A DNA stretch of 64,000 bases. It comes from Enterococcus caccae ATCC BAA-1240. Lineage in GTDB: Bacteria > Bacillota > Bacilli > Lactobacillales > Enterococcaceae. The translations under genes and the position numbers were made by a program. The number at the start of each line of letters is the position of its first letter. Position 1 is the first letter of the stretch. The notes under the pieces were generated by a model that was not told where the DNA came from, searched no databases, and was given only the letters and a program-made list of their open reading frames with translations. Shown here piece after piece: positions 17,683 through 27,077 of this stretch. Location: the NCBI RefSeq assembly GCF_000407145.1, contig NZ_KE136473.1, positions 435,827 through 499,826 of the forward strand, written 5' to 3'.

Positions 17683-19498
17683 TCAATTTGTTATTCGGAA
17701 TACCTTAAGAAATAAGCATCTTTACATGGCTTACTTTTTAAGTACATTATTCTCAGTTATGGTTTTTTTCACGTTTACAGTATTTGCATTTCATCCCGCA
17801 TTAGGCGATGGATTGAATAAAAATGCACGTATGGGCATGCTGGCAGCGGCGATCATTATTTATGGTTTTGCCTTTTTCTTTGTTTTGTATTCAATGGATG
17901 TTTTTATCCAGTCCAGAAAAAAAGAATTTGGTCTGTTAATGATTCAAGGAATGAGCCCAAAGCAATTGAAGAAAATGATTTTTATTGAAAATTTAGTGAT
18001 TGGTTTTTTTGCTACAATCATTGGAAGCTTCGCTGGAATCGGCTTTTCACAAGTGATTTTATGGTTGAGCAATAAATTGATGCATGTAAATTTTGGCTTT
18101 TATTTTCCGACAAAGGCCCTTCTTTTAACCGTTATTTCCTTTGCAATTTTATTTTTGGCTATTTCCTTTTTCATTCAGTTCCGTTTACCAAAATTAAGTC
18201 TACAGGAATTATTAAAAGCAGGAGATCTTGGAAAAGGTACGATCAAAAGCTCTCGTATTAAAACTTTTTTAGCTCTTTTATTGATTGGTGTAGGGTATGC
18301 GGTGGCTCTTTTAGTCAAAGGAATGTTAGTACCGATGGTCATGATTCCGGTAATTTTCTTAGTAGTTGCGGGTACTCGATTTTTATTTAATCAATTGAGT
18401 GTTTCGATTATTGAGAAGCTAAAAAAGAAGCAAACTATCTTTTGGAAAAAAACGAATATGGTCGTTTTTTCTGACCTAGCTTTTCGCATGAAGGACAATG
18501 CTCGTTCGTTTTTCTTAGTATCTATTATTTCGACTGTAGCTTTTGCAGCTATTGGTACGTTGTATGGGTTTCAAAATATGATTTTAAATGGAATGAAACA
18601 AATTCCGTATGAGTTCGAGATTACAGGAAAAGCCGAAGACACTGCTTCCATAAAAAAGAACTTCACTCAATTATTGGCTGATAAAGGAATCCAAGTAGAT
18701 GAAGGAGAATTGACAACCTATACAAACGCAGATCAAGTTGATTTTATTAAAGAGTCTGACTATAACCGTTTAGCTGAATTGTTAAAAAAACCAATAATCC
18801 AAACCAAAAGTAAAGCTGTTCAATTATTGCCAATGATTGCTCTGAGTGGTTCAGAAGAAGGAACGATAAAAGAAGTGAATCTGTCAGATGATGTGTCGCT
18901 ACCTGTTGGTCAATCAGAAAAAACGAATGTTGTTTCAGCTTACGGAACAACTCTTGTAGTACCAGATGAAACGAATCTACAGGGCTTGGAAACGAGAGTA
19001 ACGACTGTCTGGGAACCTAAAAACGTAAGCTACGAAGAATTGGTTTCTGTTGGTAAATTCCAAGAAAAAAACATGCCATTTATGGCAAAAAGTTATTCGC
19101 AACAAATGATCACGGATGAATATGCACCAATTCTATTTGTAGGAATCTTTATCGGAATCGTCTTTTTTGTTTCAGCTGGAAGCTTCTTATATTTCAGATT
19201 GTATAGTGATATGGATGTTGATGTTGAGAAGTTCAAGATGATTTATAAAATGGGACTGGCGAAAAAAGAATTGAAAAAAATGATTTATCAACAAGTAGGA
19301 ATCCTGTTCTTTACCCCAATCATTGTTTCGGTAATCCATGGGGCAGTAGCATTAACTGCAATGTATCACATGTTTAACCAAGGAATGCAGCTGGCAGGCT
19401 GGCAGGTATTAGGTGTGTTTGTATTGATTCAACTTGTTTATTATTTGATTGCTCGTGTGTTCTACTTTAAAAAAATTTATCGATTAGTTCGAGCGTAA
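17672..19498 (+). CDS. rapB: BceB-type ABC transporter permease (RapB-like)
   Basis: A 608-residue permease with ten predicted membrane helices: an N-terminal group of six or so, then helices near 280-300, a large extracellular domain (about residues 310-490) and three C-terminal helices. This arrangement defines BceB permeases, where the big loop senses or binds the peptide antibiotic complex. The reading frame overlaps the ATPase gene by 11 bp; I chose the ATG at 17672 with AAGG eight bases upstream. BceB proteins usually pair with a histidine kinase, but none is present here. Confidence 0.85.
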   Translation: MSFSQFVIRNTLRNKHLYMAYFLSTLFSVMVFFTFTVFAFHPALGDGLNKNARMGMLAAAIIIYGFAFFFVLYSMDVFIQSRKKEFGLLMIQGMSPKQLKKMIFIENLVIGFFATIIGSFAGIGFSQVILWLSNKLMHVNFGFYFPTKALLLTVISFAILFLAISFFIQFRLPKLSLQELLKAGDLGKGTIKSSRIKTFLALLLIGVGYAVALLVKGMLVPMVMIPVIFLVVAGTRFLFNQLSVSIIEKLKKKQTIFWKKTNMVVFSDLAFRMKDNARSFFLVSIISTVAFAAIGTLYGFQNMILNGMKQIPYEFEITGKAEDTASIKKNFTQLLADKGIQVDEGELTTYTNADQVDFIKESDYNRLAELLKKPIIQTKSKAVQLLPMIALSGSEEGTIKEVNLSDDVSLPVGQSEKTNVVSAYGTTLVVPDETNLQGLETRVTTVWEPKNVSYEELVSVGKFQEKNMPFMAKSYSQQMITDEYAPILFVGIFIGIVFFVSAGSFLYFRLYSDMDVDVEKFKMIYKMGLAKKELKKMIYQQVGILFFTPIIVSVIHGAVALTAMYHMFNQGMQLAGWQVLGVFVLIQLVYYLIARVFYFKKIYRLVRA

Positions 19499-19507
19499 AT
19501 ACAGATG

Positions 19508-19552
19508 AGGAGGTTGGAACGGAGTTGCTTCTGTTCCAACCTTCCTTTTGTA
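19508..19552 (+). terminator. Terminator after the RapAB-like genes
   Basis: AGGTTGGAACGGA pairs with TTCTGTTCCAACCT, followed by a T-rich tract. The arms resemble the end block of the dispersed repeat (CTGTCCCAACCTT). Confidence 0.7.
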
Positions 19553-19569
19553 TAATTTTTAGTGTAAAG

Positions 19570-19707
19570 CGATAAACATGTTTTATCGGTGTCGTAGTTG
19601 CAAAAAAACATACTATAAAAAAACTCTTTTCTTACCCTTGGTTATAGTAACGAAATTAAGGAAAAGCGAACAATATGCGCTAAAGTTACTGAAAGTGAAA
19701 TCAAGGG
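19570..19707 (+). promoter_or_regulatory. Palindrome and nested hairpins upstream of rlmN
   Basis: CGATAAA (19570) and TTTATCG (19582) flank CATGT, an operator-like palindrome. Further on, three arm pairs are nested: CCCTTG (19635) with CAAGGG (19702), AGTAAC (19646) with GTTACT (19685), AGCG (19665) with CGCT (19678). This could be a structured RNA leader or clustered operators. The function is unknown. Confidence 0.35.
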
Positions 19708-19816
19708 GATGAAAAATAATTATTTTGAGTGACGAACCTAGATAATATATAGACAAATCCAGTACAATACGTTATAGTATGAAGCGAATGTTTAGAAGAA
19801 ATGAGGAAGAAAACTA

Positions 19817-20887
19817 GTGGAAAAAGCATCCATTTATGGCTTAACCAAAGAAGAACTGATCGCATGGTTCATCGAACATGACGAGAGAAAGTTCCGCGCT
19901 ACTCAAGTTTGGGAGTGGCTTTATATTAAACGTGTCATGGCCTTCAGTGACATGACGAACCTATCAAAAGATGTCATTGAATTATTAGAAGAAAACTTTA
20001 TTATCAACCCATTACGTCAAGTGATCATCCAAGAAGCGAAAGATGGTACTGTAAAGTATCTGTTTGAGTTACCAGATAAGAACATGATCGAAACGGTCTT
20101 GATGCGTCAAGAATATGGGATGTCTGTTTGTGTGACAACCCAAGTTGGTTGTAACATTGGCTGTACTTTCTGTGCAAGTGGTTTGTTGAAAAAACAACGT
20201 GATTTAACGGCAGGGGAAATTGTTGCTCAAATCATGCTCGTTCAACATTATTTTGATGAACGTGGACAAGGTGAACGAGTAAGTCATATTGTTGTGATGG
20301 GAATCGGCGAGCCGTTTGATAATTATGATAACTTGATGAATTTCTTACATACGATCAATGATCCAAAAGGGTTAGCAATTGGTGCTAGACACATTACTGT
20401 TTCAACCAGTGGTCTAGTTCCTAAGATCAAAGAATTTGCGAACAATGGCTTACAGGTCAATTTAGCGATTTCTCTGCATGCACCAAATAATGATGTCCGC
20501 ACATCAATTATGCGAATTAATCGCAGTTTCCCTATCGAGAAGTTAATGGCTGCAGTTGATGAGTACTTGGAAAAAACGAATCGTCGAATTACGTTTGAAT
20601 ATATTATGTTGAGCAAGGTGAACGATCTTCCTGAACATGCGCAGCAATTGGCAGATTTATTGAAAGACAAGAAAAAGTTAACCTTTGTCAATTTGATTCC
20701 GTATAATCCAGTGAGTGAACATGATCAATATAGTCGGAGTGACAAAGCGGATGTATTGAAATTTTATGATATTTTGAAGAAAAATGGTATTAATTGTGTG
20801 ATCAGAAAAGAATATGGAACAGATATTGATGCTGCTTGTGGACAGTTGAGAAGTAAGCAAATTAAAAAAGCGGATAAAGCTCGTTAA
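19817..20887 (+). CDS. rlmN: Dual-specificity RNA methyltransferase RlmN
   Basis: This radical SAM enzyme methylates C2 of A2503 in 23S rRNA and A37 in tRNA. The radical SAM motif CNIGCTFC (near residue 112), [11 protein letters not shown], and the late conserved cysteine in [12 protein letters not shown] that forms the methyl-enzyme intermediate are all present. Length is 356 residues. The start is GTG at 19817 after GAGGAAG. The sequence is RlmN rather than the antibiotic-resistance paralogue Cfr, judging by its chromosomal setting and [18 protein letters not shown] motif. Confidence 0.94.
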   Translation: MEKASIYGLTKEELIAWFIEHDERKFRATQVWEWLYIKRVMAFSDMTNLSKDVIELLEENFIINPLRQVIIQEAKDGTVKYLFELPDKNMIETVLMRQEYGMSVCVTTQVGCNIGCTFCASGLLKKQRDLTAGEIVAQIMLVQHYFDERGQGERVSHIVVMGIGEPFDNYDNLMNFLHTINDPKGLAIGARHITVSTSGLVPKIKEFANNGLQVNLAISLHAPNNDVRTSIMRINRSFPIEKLMAAVDEYLEKTNRRITFEYIMLSKVNDLPEHAQQLADLLKDKKKLTFVNLIPYNPVSEHDQYSRSDKADVLKFYDILKKNGINCVIRKEYGTDIDAACGQLRSKQIKKADKAR

Positions 20888-20933
20888 TACTAAAAAAAGA
20901 GATTGAATAAAAGCGTTTATTCGGATTCCTTGG

Positions 20934-20975
20934 GACAGGTCTATAACTCTACGAGTTATAGACCGTCTTTTTTAA
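20934..20975 (+). terminator. Terminator after rlmN
   Basis: GGTCTATAACTC pairs perfectly with GAGTTATAGACC around TAC, then GTCTTTTTT. The TATAACTC/GAGTTATA core is the same theme as the other dispersed hairpins at 8255, 15870 and 38205. Confidence 0.88.
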
Positions 20976-21064
20976 CTCAGAATAAATGGTCAAAAATAAC
21001 TTGCTAAAGAACTAAGAAAGAAAGGTCTTGGTTCTTGGGGAAACCATTTTTGTCATTGTTTTTT

Positions 21065-21994
21065 CTATTCATTAGTTAAAATAGTGAATCCATAGTCAAT
21101 AATATGTTCTTTTAAGTAGCGCAAATATTCTTCTCCCATCGGAGATAAAGACATCTGAGCAGGGTGAATCCAACCAATTTCCATTACTTCATCAACCTCT
21201 AGGGGCAAAGCAACAATGTTTTCATCATTCAATTCCCGACTCAAAACCCCAGAGCTGATTGTATAGCCATCCAGACCAATCAAGAAATTAAATAAAGTTG
21301 CCCGATCACTAACACGAATACTTTTTTTATGATAAAGGGTACTTAATATTTCTTCAGAAAAATGAAAGGAATTAAATTGTCCTTGCTCGAAAGACAGATA
21401 GGGAAAGTTTTCTAAATCACTCAACGTTACTGATGTTTTTCCTACTAAAGGGTTTTTCTTACTGACAAAAACATGTGGCTGAGCTGTAAATAATGGGTGA
21501 AAGATCAGTTGTTTTTCTTTTAGTAGTTTACGAATGACTTTTTCATTAAATGTGTTTAAATAAAGAATGCCTAACTCACTTTGAAAAGTGCTGACGTCTT
21601 CAATGATGTTGTTTGTTTGGGTTTCTCGAAATGTAAATTCATATTCATTTTTTTCATAGGATTTGATCAACTGAACAAAGGCGTGGACGGCAAAAGCATA
21701 GTGTTGGGCAGAAACAGAAAATAGTCTGCGCCGTGTTTCCGTACCTTTGTATTTTTCTTCCATTAAGTCAACTTGTTCTAGGATTTGCCTAGCATACGAT
21801 AAAAACTCAGTTCCTTCAGTTGTTAGGATCATACCTCTTTGCGTGCGCTGGAAAATTTGAATCCCCATCTCCAGTTCCAATTCTTTAACAGCAGTTGAAA
21901 GGCTCGGTTGAGTAATAAAAAGATGCTTAGCTGCTTCATTGATTGAACCTAATTCAACGATTTTGACGATATAATCCAATTGTTTGATTCGCAT
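21065..21994 (-). CDS. LysR-family transcriptional regulator
   Basis: The 309-residue protein has an N-terminal helix-turn-helix (residues 1-65; LGSINEAAKHLFITQPSLSTAVKELE) and a periplasmic-binding-like effector domain. The ATG is preceded by AAGGAGG. It is transcribed alone, away from no obvious partner: rlmN is convergent and the UlaR-like gene lies upstream in the same direction behind its own terminator. The effector and target genes are unknown. Members with this short domain often control CO2, sulfur or cell-wall genes, but nothing here favours one. Confidence 0.87.
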   Translation of the reverse strand: MRIKQLDYIVKIVELGSINEAAKHLFITQPSLSTAVKELELEMGIQIFQRTQRGMILTTEGTEFLSYARQILEQVDLMEEKYKGTETRRRLFSVSAQHYAFAVHAFVQLIKSYEKNEYEFTFRETQTNNIIEDVSTFQSELGILYLNTFNEKVIRKLLKEKQLIFHPLFTAQPHVFVSKKNPLVGKTSVTLSDLENFPYLSFEQGQFNSFHFSEEILSTLYHKKSIRVSDRATLFNFLIGLDGYTISSGVLSRELNDENIVALPLEVDEVMEIGWIHPAQMSLSPMGEEYLRYLKEHIIDYGFTILTNE

Positions 21995-22112
21995 AATGCA
22001 ATCCTCCTTGATCTAAAAACGTAGTAATCTCAGCTAAATGTGTTCCTAACAAAACTGTAAGTTATTTTTTACTAAATTATAGCATGAAAGTGGCTGCTGT
22101 ATTTAACAAAAA

Positions 22113-22148
22113 TACTCTGAAAAACGAAGTGTTTTTCAGAGTATAATT
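22113..22148 (-). terminator. Terminator of the UlaR-like transcript
   Basis: Arms TACTCTGAAAAAC and GTTTTTCAGAGTA surround a short GAAGT-type loop, with T runs on both sides. It lies just downstream of the DeoR-family gene on the minus strand. I see nothing else in 21995-22174. Confidence 0.8.
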
Positions 22149-22174
22149 TTTATATTAGAAAAATAACAAGCATC

Positions 22175-22942
22175 TTAAACTTCTACTTGAATCACTTGTA
22201 CACCTTGCTTTTCGATTTCTCGAATCACTTCAGGTGATGCGAAGGTATCAGTAATCAAATAATTGATATCTTTAATAGTACCGCTCGTAAAATTAGATGA
22301 GAATCCAATTTTACGATAGTCTGCAACGACAATCACTAAACCATTGGTCCGCTCAATGATCAGCGAGTTGATTTTCGCTTCATGCAAAACAGGAGTTGTA
22401 ATACCATTTTCGATACTCAATCCAGAGCAACCGATTATAGAAATGTCAGAGGACATTTTTGAAAAAGAATCGATTGCAATATCCCCAACCAAAGCTTCCT
22501 TAGGGAATCGGATTTCACCACCAGATAAAATAACGGTTGAATTTGGATTATGATCTAAATTAGCCACTTTGACGTTATTTGTGACGATCGTAACGCGTTT
22601 GTCTTCTAAATTTTTTAAAGAGGACAGAGCTGTCGACCCTGTATTGATAAATAAGGTATTACCGTCTTTTACAAACTCTGCTGCTTTTTTAGCAATTGTA
22701 TTTTTTAAAACTTCAATTTCTTCATTGTAATCCTCTGTTCCTATTTCCTGAACGATTTGAGCTTTTCCATGTGCTCGCTGGACTAATCCCATCTTTTCCA
22801 AAGCAATCAGGTCACGGCGAACAGTTATTTCTGACACTGCTAGTTCCCGACTTACTTCTTTTACAGGTAAGGTGTTTTCCGTTTTCAATAATTCAAGAAT
22901 CTTATCTCGACGAGCTTTAATTGTTTTGTGCGAACTTTTCAT
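22175..22942 (-). CDS. DeoR-family repressor, probable UlaR-like regulator of ascorbate use
   Basis: The 255-residue protein has a DeoR winged helix (residues 1-60; ISEITVRRDL-type motif, here AVSEITVRRDLIALEKMGLV) and a sugar-phosphate-sensing DeoRC domain with the typical LFINTGSTALSSLKNL and GIIGCSG-like segments. I set the start at 22942, where AGGAGG stands seven bases upstream. It is divergent from the ula operon with one small gene between. By analogy with E. coli UlaR it would repress ula until L-ascorbate 6-phosphate binds. The specificity is inferred from position. Confidence 0.82.
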   Translation of the reverse strand: MKSSHKTIKARRDKILELLKTENTLPVKEVSRELAVSEITVRRDLIALEKMGLVQRAHGKAQIVQEIGTEDYNEEIEVLKNTIAKKAAEFVKDGNTLFINTGSTALSSLKNLEDKRVTIVTNNVKVANLDHNPNSTVILSGGEIRFPKEALVGDIAIDSFSKMSSDISIIGCSGLSIENGITTPVLHEAKINSLIIERTNGLVIVVADYRKIGFSSNFTSGTIKDINYLITDTFASPEVIREIEKQGVQVIQVEV

Positions 22943-22956
22943 TTTAATTCCTCCTT

Positions 22957-23721
22957 TCAAATCACTTGTGCAACCACAAGCGTATTGCCTAACGCTTTTG
23001 CTTCTTTTAATAAACGATGTCCCTCCGATTGTTCATTTAGTTTAAGTAAACATTGAGCTTTTAGATATAAAATATAAGTCATTTCCCGATTATTTAGTCG
23101 ATTTTTGTCGATTAAATCTAATTCGCTTAAACATTTTTTATTCCTACCTTGCCGAAAATAGTTTATTCCAGCAATTTCATGCCATGAAAATAAGTGGTGC
23201 ATTCGTTTCTTTTTAACCTGTTTTAATTTAAATAAATTTTCTAAACAAGTAGCCAAATTCTTTTCATCCTTTAAAAAAAAATAACAATACATTTGCGTAT
23301 GATAATAGATGAAGAGGTAATCCAATGTGGAATGGAAAAAATGTTGGTTCACATGTAAGTGCTCTAAGCAAGTATCATATTTTCCTCCGTCTAGTAAAAG
23401 TAAGCTGTCAAAAATAATAATAGACTGTTTAAAGCCATTAAACAAATCTTTTTTCTTCAATCGTGTTTTTAATTCAATCGCTTTATTCAAATCGCACTCA
23501 ACAGTTAAAGCATAAATCATTTTTTCATATAGATTTTTTAGATATTCAAACAATATAGAAATACCCAATAAGATGAATCCTAAACTCCCGAAAATCAATT
23601 TTGCACCTAAATCCTGAGAGTTTATAACTAAATTGCAGATATAGAGGGCAAATAGTATATAAATTCCCCAAAGTAACCCTTTTTTCCCGACATAGATTCC
23701 TTTCCAAACAAAATTTCTCAT
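22957..23721 (-). CDS. Membrane-anchored protein with TPR-like helical region, unknown function
   Basis: I do not recognise this 254-residue protein. Two hydrophobic helices (about residues 13-32 and 42-60) are followed by about 180 residues of amphipathic helices rich in Leu, Tyr, His and Lys (LFIYYHTQMYCYFFLK, YILYLKAQCLLKLNEQSEGHRLLKEAKALG), the last reading like TPR repeats. Most ATG codons here overlap; 23721 has AGGTG six bases upstream. The stop lies 14 bp before the UlaR-like start, so the two are surely co-transcribed. It may couple a membrane signal to the regulator, or be an accessory of the same transcript. Confidence 0.7.
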   Translation of the reverse strand: MRNFVWKGIYVGKKGLLWGIYILFALYICNLVINSQDLGAKLIFGSLGFILLGISILFEYLKNLYEKMIYALTVECDLNKAIELKTRLKKKDLFNGFKQSIIIFDSLLLLDGGKYDTCLEHLHVNQHFFHSTLDYLFIYYHTQMYCYFFLKDEKNLATCLENLFKLKQVKKKRMHHLFSWHEIAGINYFRQGRNKKCLSELDLIDKNRLNNREMTYILYLKAQCLLKLNEQSEGHRLLKEAKALGNTLVVAQVI

Positions 23722-23817
23722 CATTATCACCTCATCGAAACTATATCATAAAAAAGTTTGTATGAACATAAAAAAAGAATATATTCTTTTTGTTTTTCTT
23801 TTTTTGTCTAAAAACAT

Positions 23818-23877
23818 TCGTAAAAAGGTTAAACGATCGTAAAAAAAGATTGAAAACGGTTTAATATGTTGTAAAAT
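23818..23877 (+). promoter_or_regulatory. ula operon promoter with cre-like site and direct repeats
   Basis: TTGAAA (23850-23855), a 16-bp spacer and TAAAAT (23872-23877) form the promoter. A cre-like sequence (23850-23864, TGAAAACGGTTTAA core) overlaps the -35 and matches the CcpA consensus except at one conserved C. Two direct repeats TCGTAAAAA begin at 23818 and 23837, 19 bp apart, a likely site for the DeoR-family repressor. Confidence 0.6.
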
Positions 23878-23917
23878 GAAAAGTGTAATCAAGATTGAGA
23901 TAATGTGGAGGGATCAT

Positions 23918-24982
23918 ATGGCAACAATTCATGATGTGACAAAAGAAAGCTGGATTTTAAATACGTTTCCTGAATGGGGGACCTATTTGAACGAAGAAAT
24001 CGAGCAAGAAGAAGTACAAGCAGGAACAGTCTCTATGTGGTGGTTAGGATGCACAGGGATTTGGTTGAAGTCACATGAGGGAACGAATATTTTATGTGAC
24101 CTATGGTGCGGCACTGGAAAGCAAAGTCATGGCAATGGCAAGATGAAAAAAGGACATCAGATGATGCGGATGAGCGGTTGTGAAAACATGCAACCTAATC
24201 TTAGAACACAACCATTTGTTTTAGATCCATTTGCGGTTAAAAAGGTTGATGCATTGGTCGTAACCCATATTCACTCTGACCATTTAGACATTAATACTGC
24301 TGCGGCAGTTCACAAAAATTGCCCTGATGCACGCTTTATAGGTCCTAAAGAAGTAGTTAATACTTGGTTGAAATGGGGGATTCCAGAAGAAAAAACAACA
24401 ATCGTAAAACCTGGTGATCGTGTATCAATCAAGGATGTGGAGATTGTAGCTTTAGAAGCATTTGACCGAACAGCATTAGTGACTTGTGAAAATCCAGAAG
24501 TAACACTTAAAGGAAAGCTACCTCAAGATATGAATGAAATTGCTGTTAATTATTTATTTGAAACAAGTGGCGGAAATATCTATCATGCAGGTGATTCACA
24601 TTATTCTAATATGTTTGCCAAACATGGTAATGAATATAAAATCAATGTTTGTTTAGGTGCTTATGGTGAAAATCCCCGAGGAATCACAGATAAAGTAACA
24701 TCGGTCGATATGTTACGAATGGCAGAGTCATTGAATGTTGATGTGGTCATCCCGGTTCATTATGACATTTGGGCAAACTTTATGGCTGATCCCAAAGAGA
24801 TTACTGAAATCTGGAAGTTCAAAAAGGATCGTCTGAACTATCAATTTAAACCATTTATATGGCAAGTCGGTGGAAAATTTACGTATCCCAACGATAAGGA
24901 CAAACTTGAATTTAATTTTTATCGAGGATTCGATGATGTATTTACGACGGAGAATGATACACCATTTCCATCATTCTTATAA
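23918..24982 (+). CDS. ulaG: L-ascorbate-6-phosphate lactonase
   Basis: UlaG opens the lactone ring of L-ascorbate 6-phosphate to give 3-keto-L-gulonate 6-phosphate, the first cytoplasmic step of anaerobic ascorbate use. It is a metallo-beta-lactamase fold enzyme with the HIHSDH metal motif (near residue 119), GDSH (about 225) and the late histidine in VIPVHYD. The length of 354 residues equals E. coli UlaG. The ATG at 23918 follows GGAGGG; the upstream in-frame codons lack a ribosome site. It is the first gene of the operon, whereas in E. coli ulaG is transcribed apart from ulaABCDEF. Confidence 0.93.
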   Translation: MATIHDVTKESWILNTFPEWGTYLNEEIEQEEVQAGTVSMWWLGCTGIWLKSHEGTNILCDLWCGTGKQSHGNGKMKKGHQMMRMSGCENMQPNLRTQPFVLDPFAVKKVDALVVTHIHSDHLDINTAAAVHKNCPDARFIGPKEVVNTWLKWGIPEEKTTIVKPGDRVSIKDVEIVALEAFDRTALVTCENPEVTLKGKLPQDMNEIAVNYLFETSGGNIYHAGDSHYSNMFAKHGNEYKINVCLGAYGENPRGITDKVTSVDMLRMAESLNVDVVIPVHYDIWANFMADPKEITEIWKFKKDRLNYQFKPFIWQVGGKFTYPNDKDKLEFNFYRGFDDVFTTENDTPFPSFL

Positions 24983-24997
24983 GAAAGGAGCAAGTGA

Positions 24998-25456
24998 ATG
25001 TTAAAGTATTTTTATGCTAATGATTTGATTCGATTTTGTGAAGAAACACCAGACAATTGGGAAGAAGCTATCATCTTGAGTTGTCAGACACTTCTCGAAA
25101 AAGGGATCATTACACAGCAGTATATTGAAGAAATTGTAGAATGTGTTCAAAAATATGGACCGTACATCGTGATTGTACCAGGTGTTGCGATGCCGCATTC
25201 TTCAGAAGAGAGCGCAGGTGTTTTAGGAACAGCAATTTCATTTACAAAAATGAGTCAAGATGTGGTGTTTGAAGCTGAAAATTCTGAAAAGAATGCTCGT
25301 TTATTTTTTACTTTAGCTGCAAAAAATAGTGAAGAACATGTAGAAAATATTTCAAAATTATCCGAAATGTTAATGACGGATGGTGTGATAGATGCATTGA
25401 TGGCCGTAGAAACGATAGAGGAATACAAAAAAGTGATGGCTACTTTTGATATATAG
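24998..25456 (+). CDS. ulaC: Ascorbate PTS EIIA component
   Basis: This is the phosphocarrier EIIA domain (mannitol/fructose-type fold) of the L-ascorbate phosphotransferase system, 152 residues. The phosphorylated residue is His67 in PGVAMPHSSEE. GAAAGGAG precedes the ATG, 15 bp after ulaG. It takes phosphate from HPr and passes it to the EIIB encoded about 2 kb downstream. Placing IIA before IIC and IIB differs from the E. coli order A-B-C. Confidence 0.88.
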   Translation: MLKYFYANDLIRFCEETPDNWEEAIILSCQTLLEKGIITQQYIEEIVECVQKYGPYIVIVPGVAMPHSSEESAGVLGTAISFTKMSQDVVFEAENSEKNARLFFTLAAKNSEEHVENISKLSEMLMTDGVIDALMAVETIEEYKKVMATFDI

Positions 25457-25471
25457 AAAGAAGGGGAGTAA

Positions 25472-26950
25472 ATGACACAAGTATTAGATTTTCTACTGGG
25501 GATTTGGGATTATTTTGCTGCAAATATATTGACACAGCCAGCGTTTTTAATTGGGTTCATCGTTTTGTTAGGCTACGTTTTACTTAAAAAGCCTTTGTAT
25601 GAGAGTATTGCAGGTTTTCTAAAAGCAACTGTAGGATATTTGATTTTGACAGTAGGCTCAGGTGGATTAGTCAACAATTTTCGACCAATTTTGGTCGGCC
25701 TAAAGGAACGGTTTAATCTGGATGCGATGGTCATTGATCCTTATTTTGGACAAAATGCTGTGACTGCAGGGATCGAAGAGACTTTCGGTCGGACGTTCAG
25801 TGATACGATGATTTTATTATTGATCGCGTTTGTTATGAATATTTTATTGGTCCGCTTTAAAAAATATACAAAATTGCGTGCTGTTTTTACAACCGGCAAT
25901 GTTCAAATCCAACAAGCAGCGACAGCATTTTGGATTTTGTTATTTTGTTTTCCAGATTTAGGCCAGATTCAAATATTATTGATTATGGGGCTTATTTTAG
26001 GCTGTTATTGGGCGGTAGGATCGAACTTAACTGTAGACATCACACAAGATTTGACAGAGGGAGCAGGCTTTGCAATTGCGCATCAACAAATGTTTGGTGT
26101 CTATATCTTTGCCCGATTAGCTGAAAAGATGAAAAAAGATAAAAATAATCGAAAATTAGAAGATATACAATTACCTGGTTTTTTATCGATTTTCAATGAG
26201 AATATGGTTGCAACTTCGATTTTAATGCTCTTTTTCTTTGGAATTATTTTAGTGGTATTGGGACCAGCTTATTTGATTGAGGCAGGTTTTATGGAAAAAG
26301 GGCAAAGTTTCCTGTTCTATATTTTACAAACAGCACTTTACTTCGCTGTTTATCTAGCGATTTTACAATTAGGCGTCCGAACCTTTGTTTCAGAACTGAC
26401 CGAATCATTTCAAGGAATCTCAAATACACTATTGCCAGGTGCAGTTCCAGGGATTGATGTTGCTGCGACGTTTGGGTTTGGTTCTCCCAATGCAGTGACG
26501 ATTGGATTCTTGTTTGGGGCATTGGGGCAATTTATAACGATAGGATTACTGATTCTATTTAAGTCTCCAGTGATTGTTATTGCTGGATTTATTCCATTAT
26601 TTTTTGATAATGCGGTAATTGCAGTGTATGCCAATAACCGTGGCGGCTTTAAAGCAGCTTGCATTTTCCCATTTATTTCAGGCGTGATTCAGGTATTAGG
26701 TTCTGCTTTGATTGCTGCTTTTATCGGATTGTCTCAGTATGGCGGTTATATTGGCATGTTTGATTGGGCAACAGTTTGGCCAATGATGACATTAGTAATG
26801 AACTATTTAGGTTATGTTGGAGTGGGCTTAGTAGTGGTTTTATTGCTAGCAATTCCTCAGCTCCAATACCGAGCAAATCCAGAAGGGTATTTCTTGATTG
26901 CGGAAGATTATGATGAATATGTAAAAAAAATGGCGGTAAAAACCGCATAA
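25472..26950 (+). CDS. ulaA: Ascorbate PTS EIIC permease
   Basis: UlaA is the membrane permease that brings in ascorbate while it is phosphorylated. It is 492 residues with about eleven hydrophobic segments, including GFIVLLGYVLLKKPLYESIAG near the start and GAVPGIDVAATFGFGSPNAVTIGF, which is typical of the SgaT/UlaA family and holds the substrate site. Slightly longer than E. coli UlaA (465), mainly at the C-terminus. It starts 16 bp after ulaC behind GAAGGGGAG. Confidence 0.92.
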   Translation: MTQVLDFLLGIWDYFAANILTQPAFLIGFIVLLGYVLLKKPLYESIAGFLKATVGYLILTVGSGGLVNNFRPILVGLKERFNLDAMVIDPYFGQNAVTAGIEETFGRTFSDTMILLLIAFVMNILLVRFKKYTKLRAVFTTGNVQIQQAATAFWILLFCFPDLGQIQILLIMGLILGCYWAVGSNLTVDITQDLTEGAGFAIAHQQMFGVYIFARLAEKMKKDKNNRKLEDIQLPGFLSIFNENMVATSILMLFFFGIILVVLGPAYLIEAGFMEKGQSFLFYILQTALYFAVYLAILQLGVRTFVSELTESFQGISNTLLPGAVPGIDVAATFGFGSPNAVTIGFLFGALGQFITIGLLILFKSPVIVIAGFIPLFFDNAVIAVYANNRGGFKAACIFPFISGVIQVLGSALIAAFIGLSQYGGYIGMFDWATVWPMMTLVMNYLGYVGVGLVVVLLLAIPQLQYRANPEGYFLIAEDYDEYVKKMAVKTA

Positions 26951-26994
26951 TTATCTAGTTTCGCAGGCTAGTCCCTTGAAAAAATAACATTTGA

Positions 26995-27014
26995 TTGTGA
27001 CGAAAAATATCACA
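26995..27014 (+). promoter_or_regulatory. Inverted repeat between ulaA and ulaB
   Basis: TGTGA (26996) and TCACA (27010) are separated by 9 bp in the 127-bp gap. The arms look like CRP or Rex half-sites, but the spacing fits neither. It may be an operator for an internal promoter; no clear -35/-10 pair was found. Confidence 0.25.
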
Positions 27015-27077
27015 TTCCTATTTTTTACTTGGTGCTAAACGAGCGTGCTACACTTTTAAATTTAGGAGGAAATTAAA

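Noticed and set aside
16933-19498. GntR regulator as controller of the RapAB-like genes
   Set aside because: A strong terminator separates them and BceAB-type genes are normally driven by a two-component system; not supported by the sequence.
26995-27014. Inverted repeat between ulaA and ulaB as a Rex or CRP site
   Set aside because: The half-sites are 9 bp apart, while Rex and CRP need 6 bp; Enterococcus lacks a classical CRP role in catabolite control.
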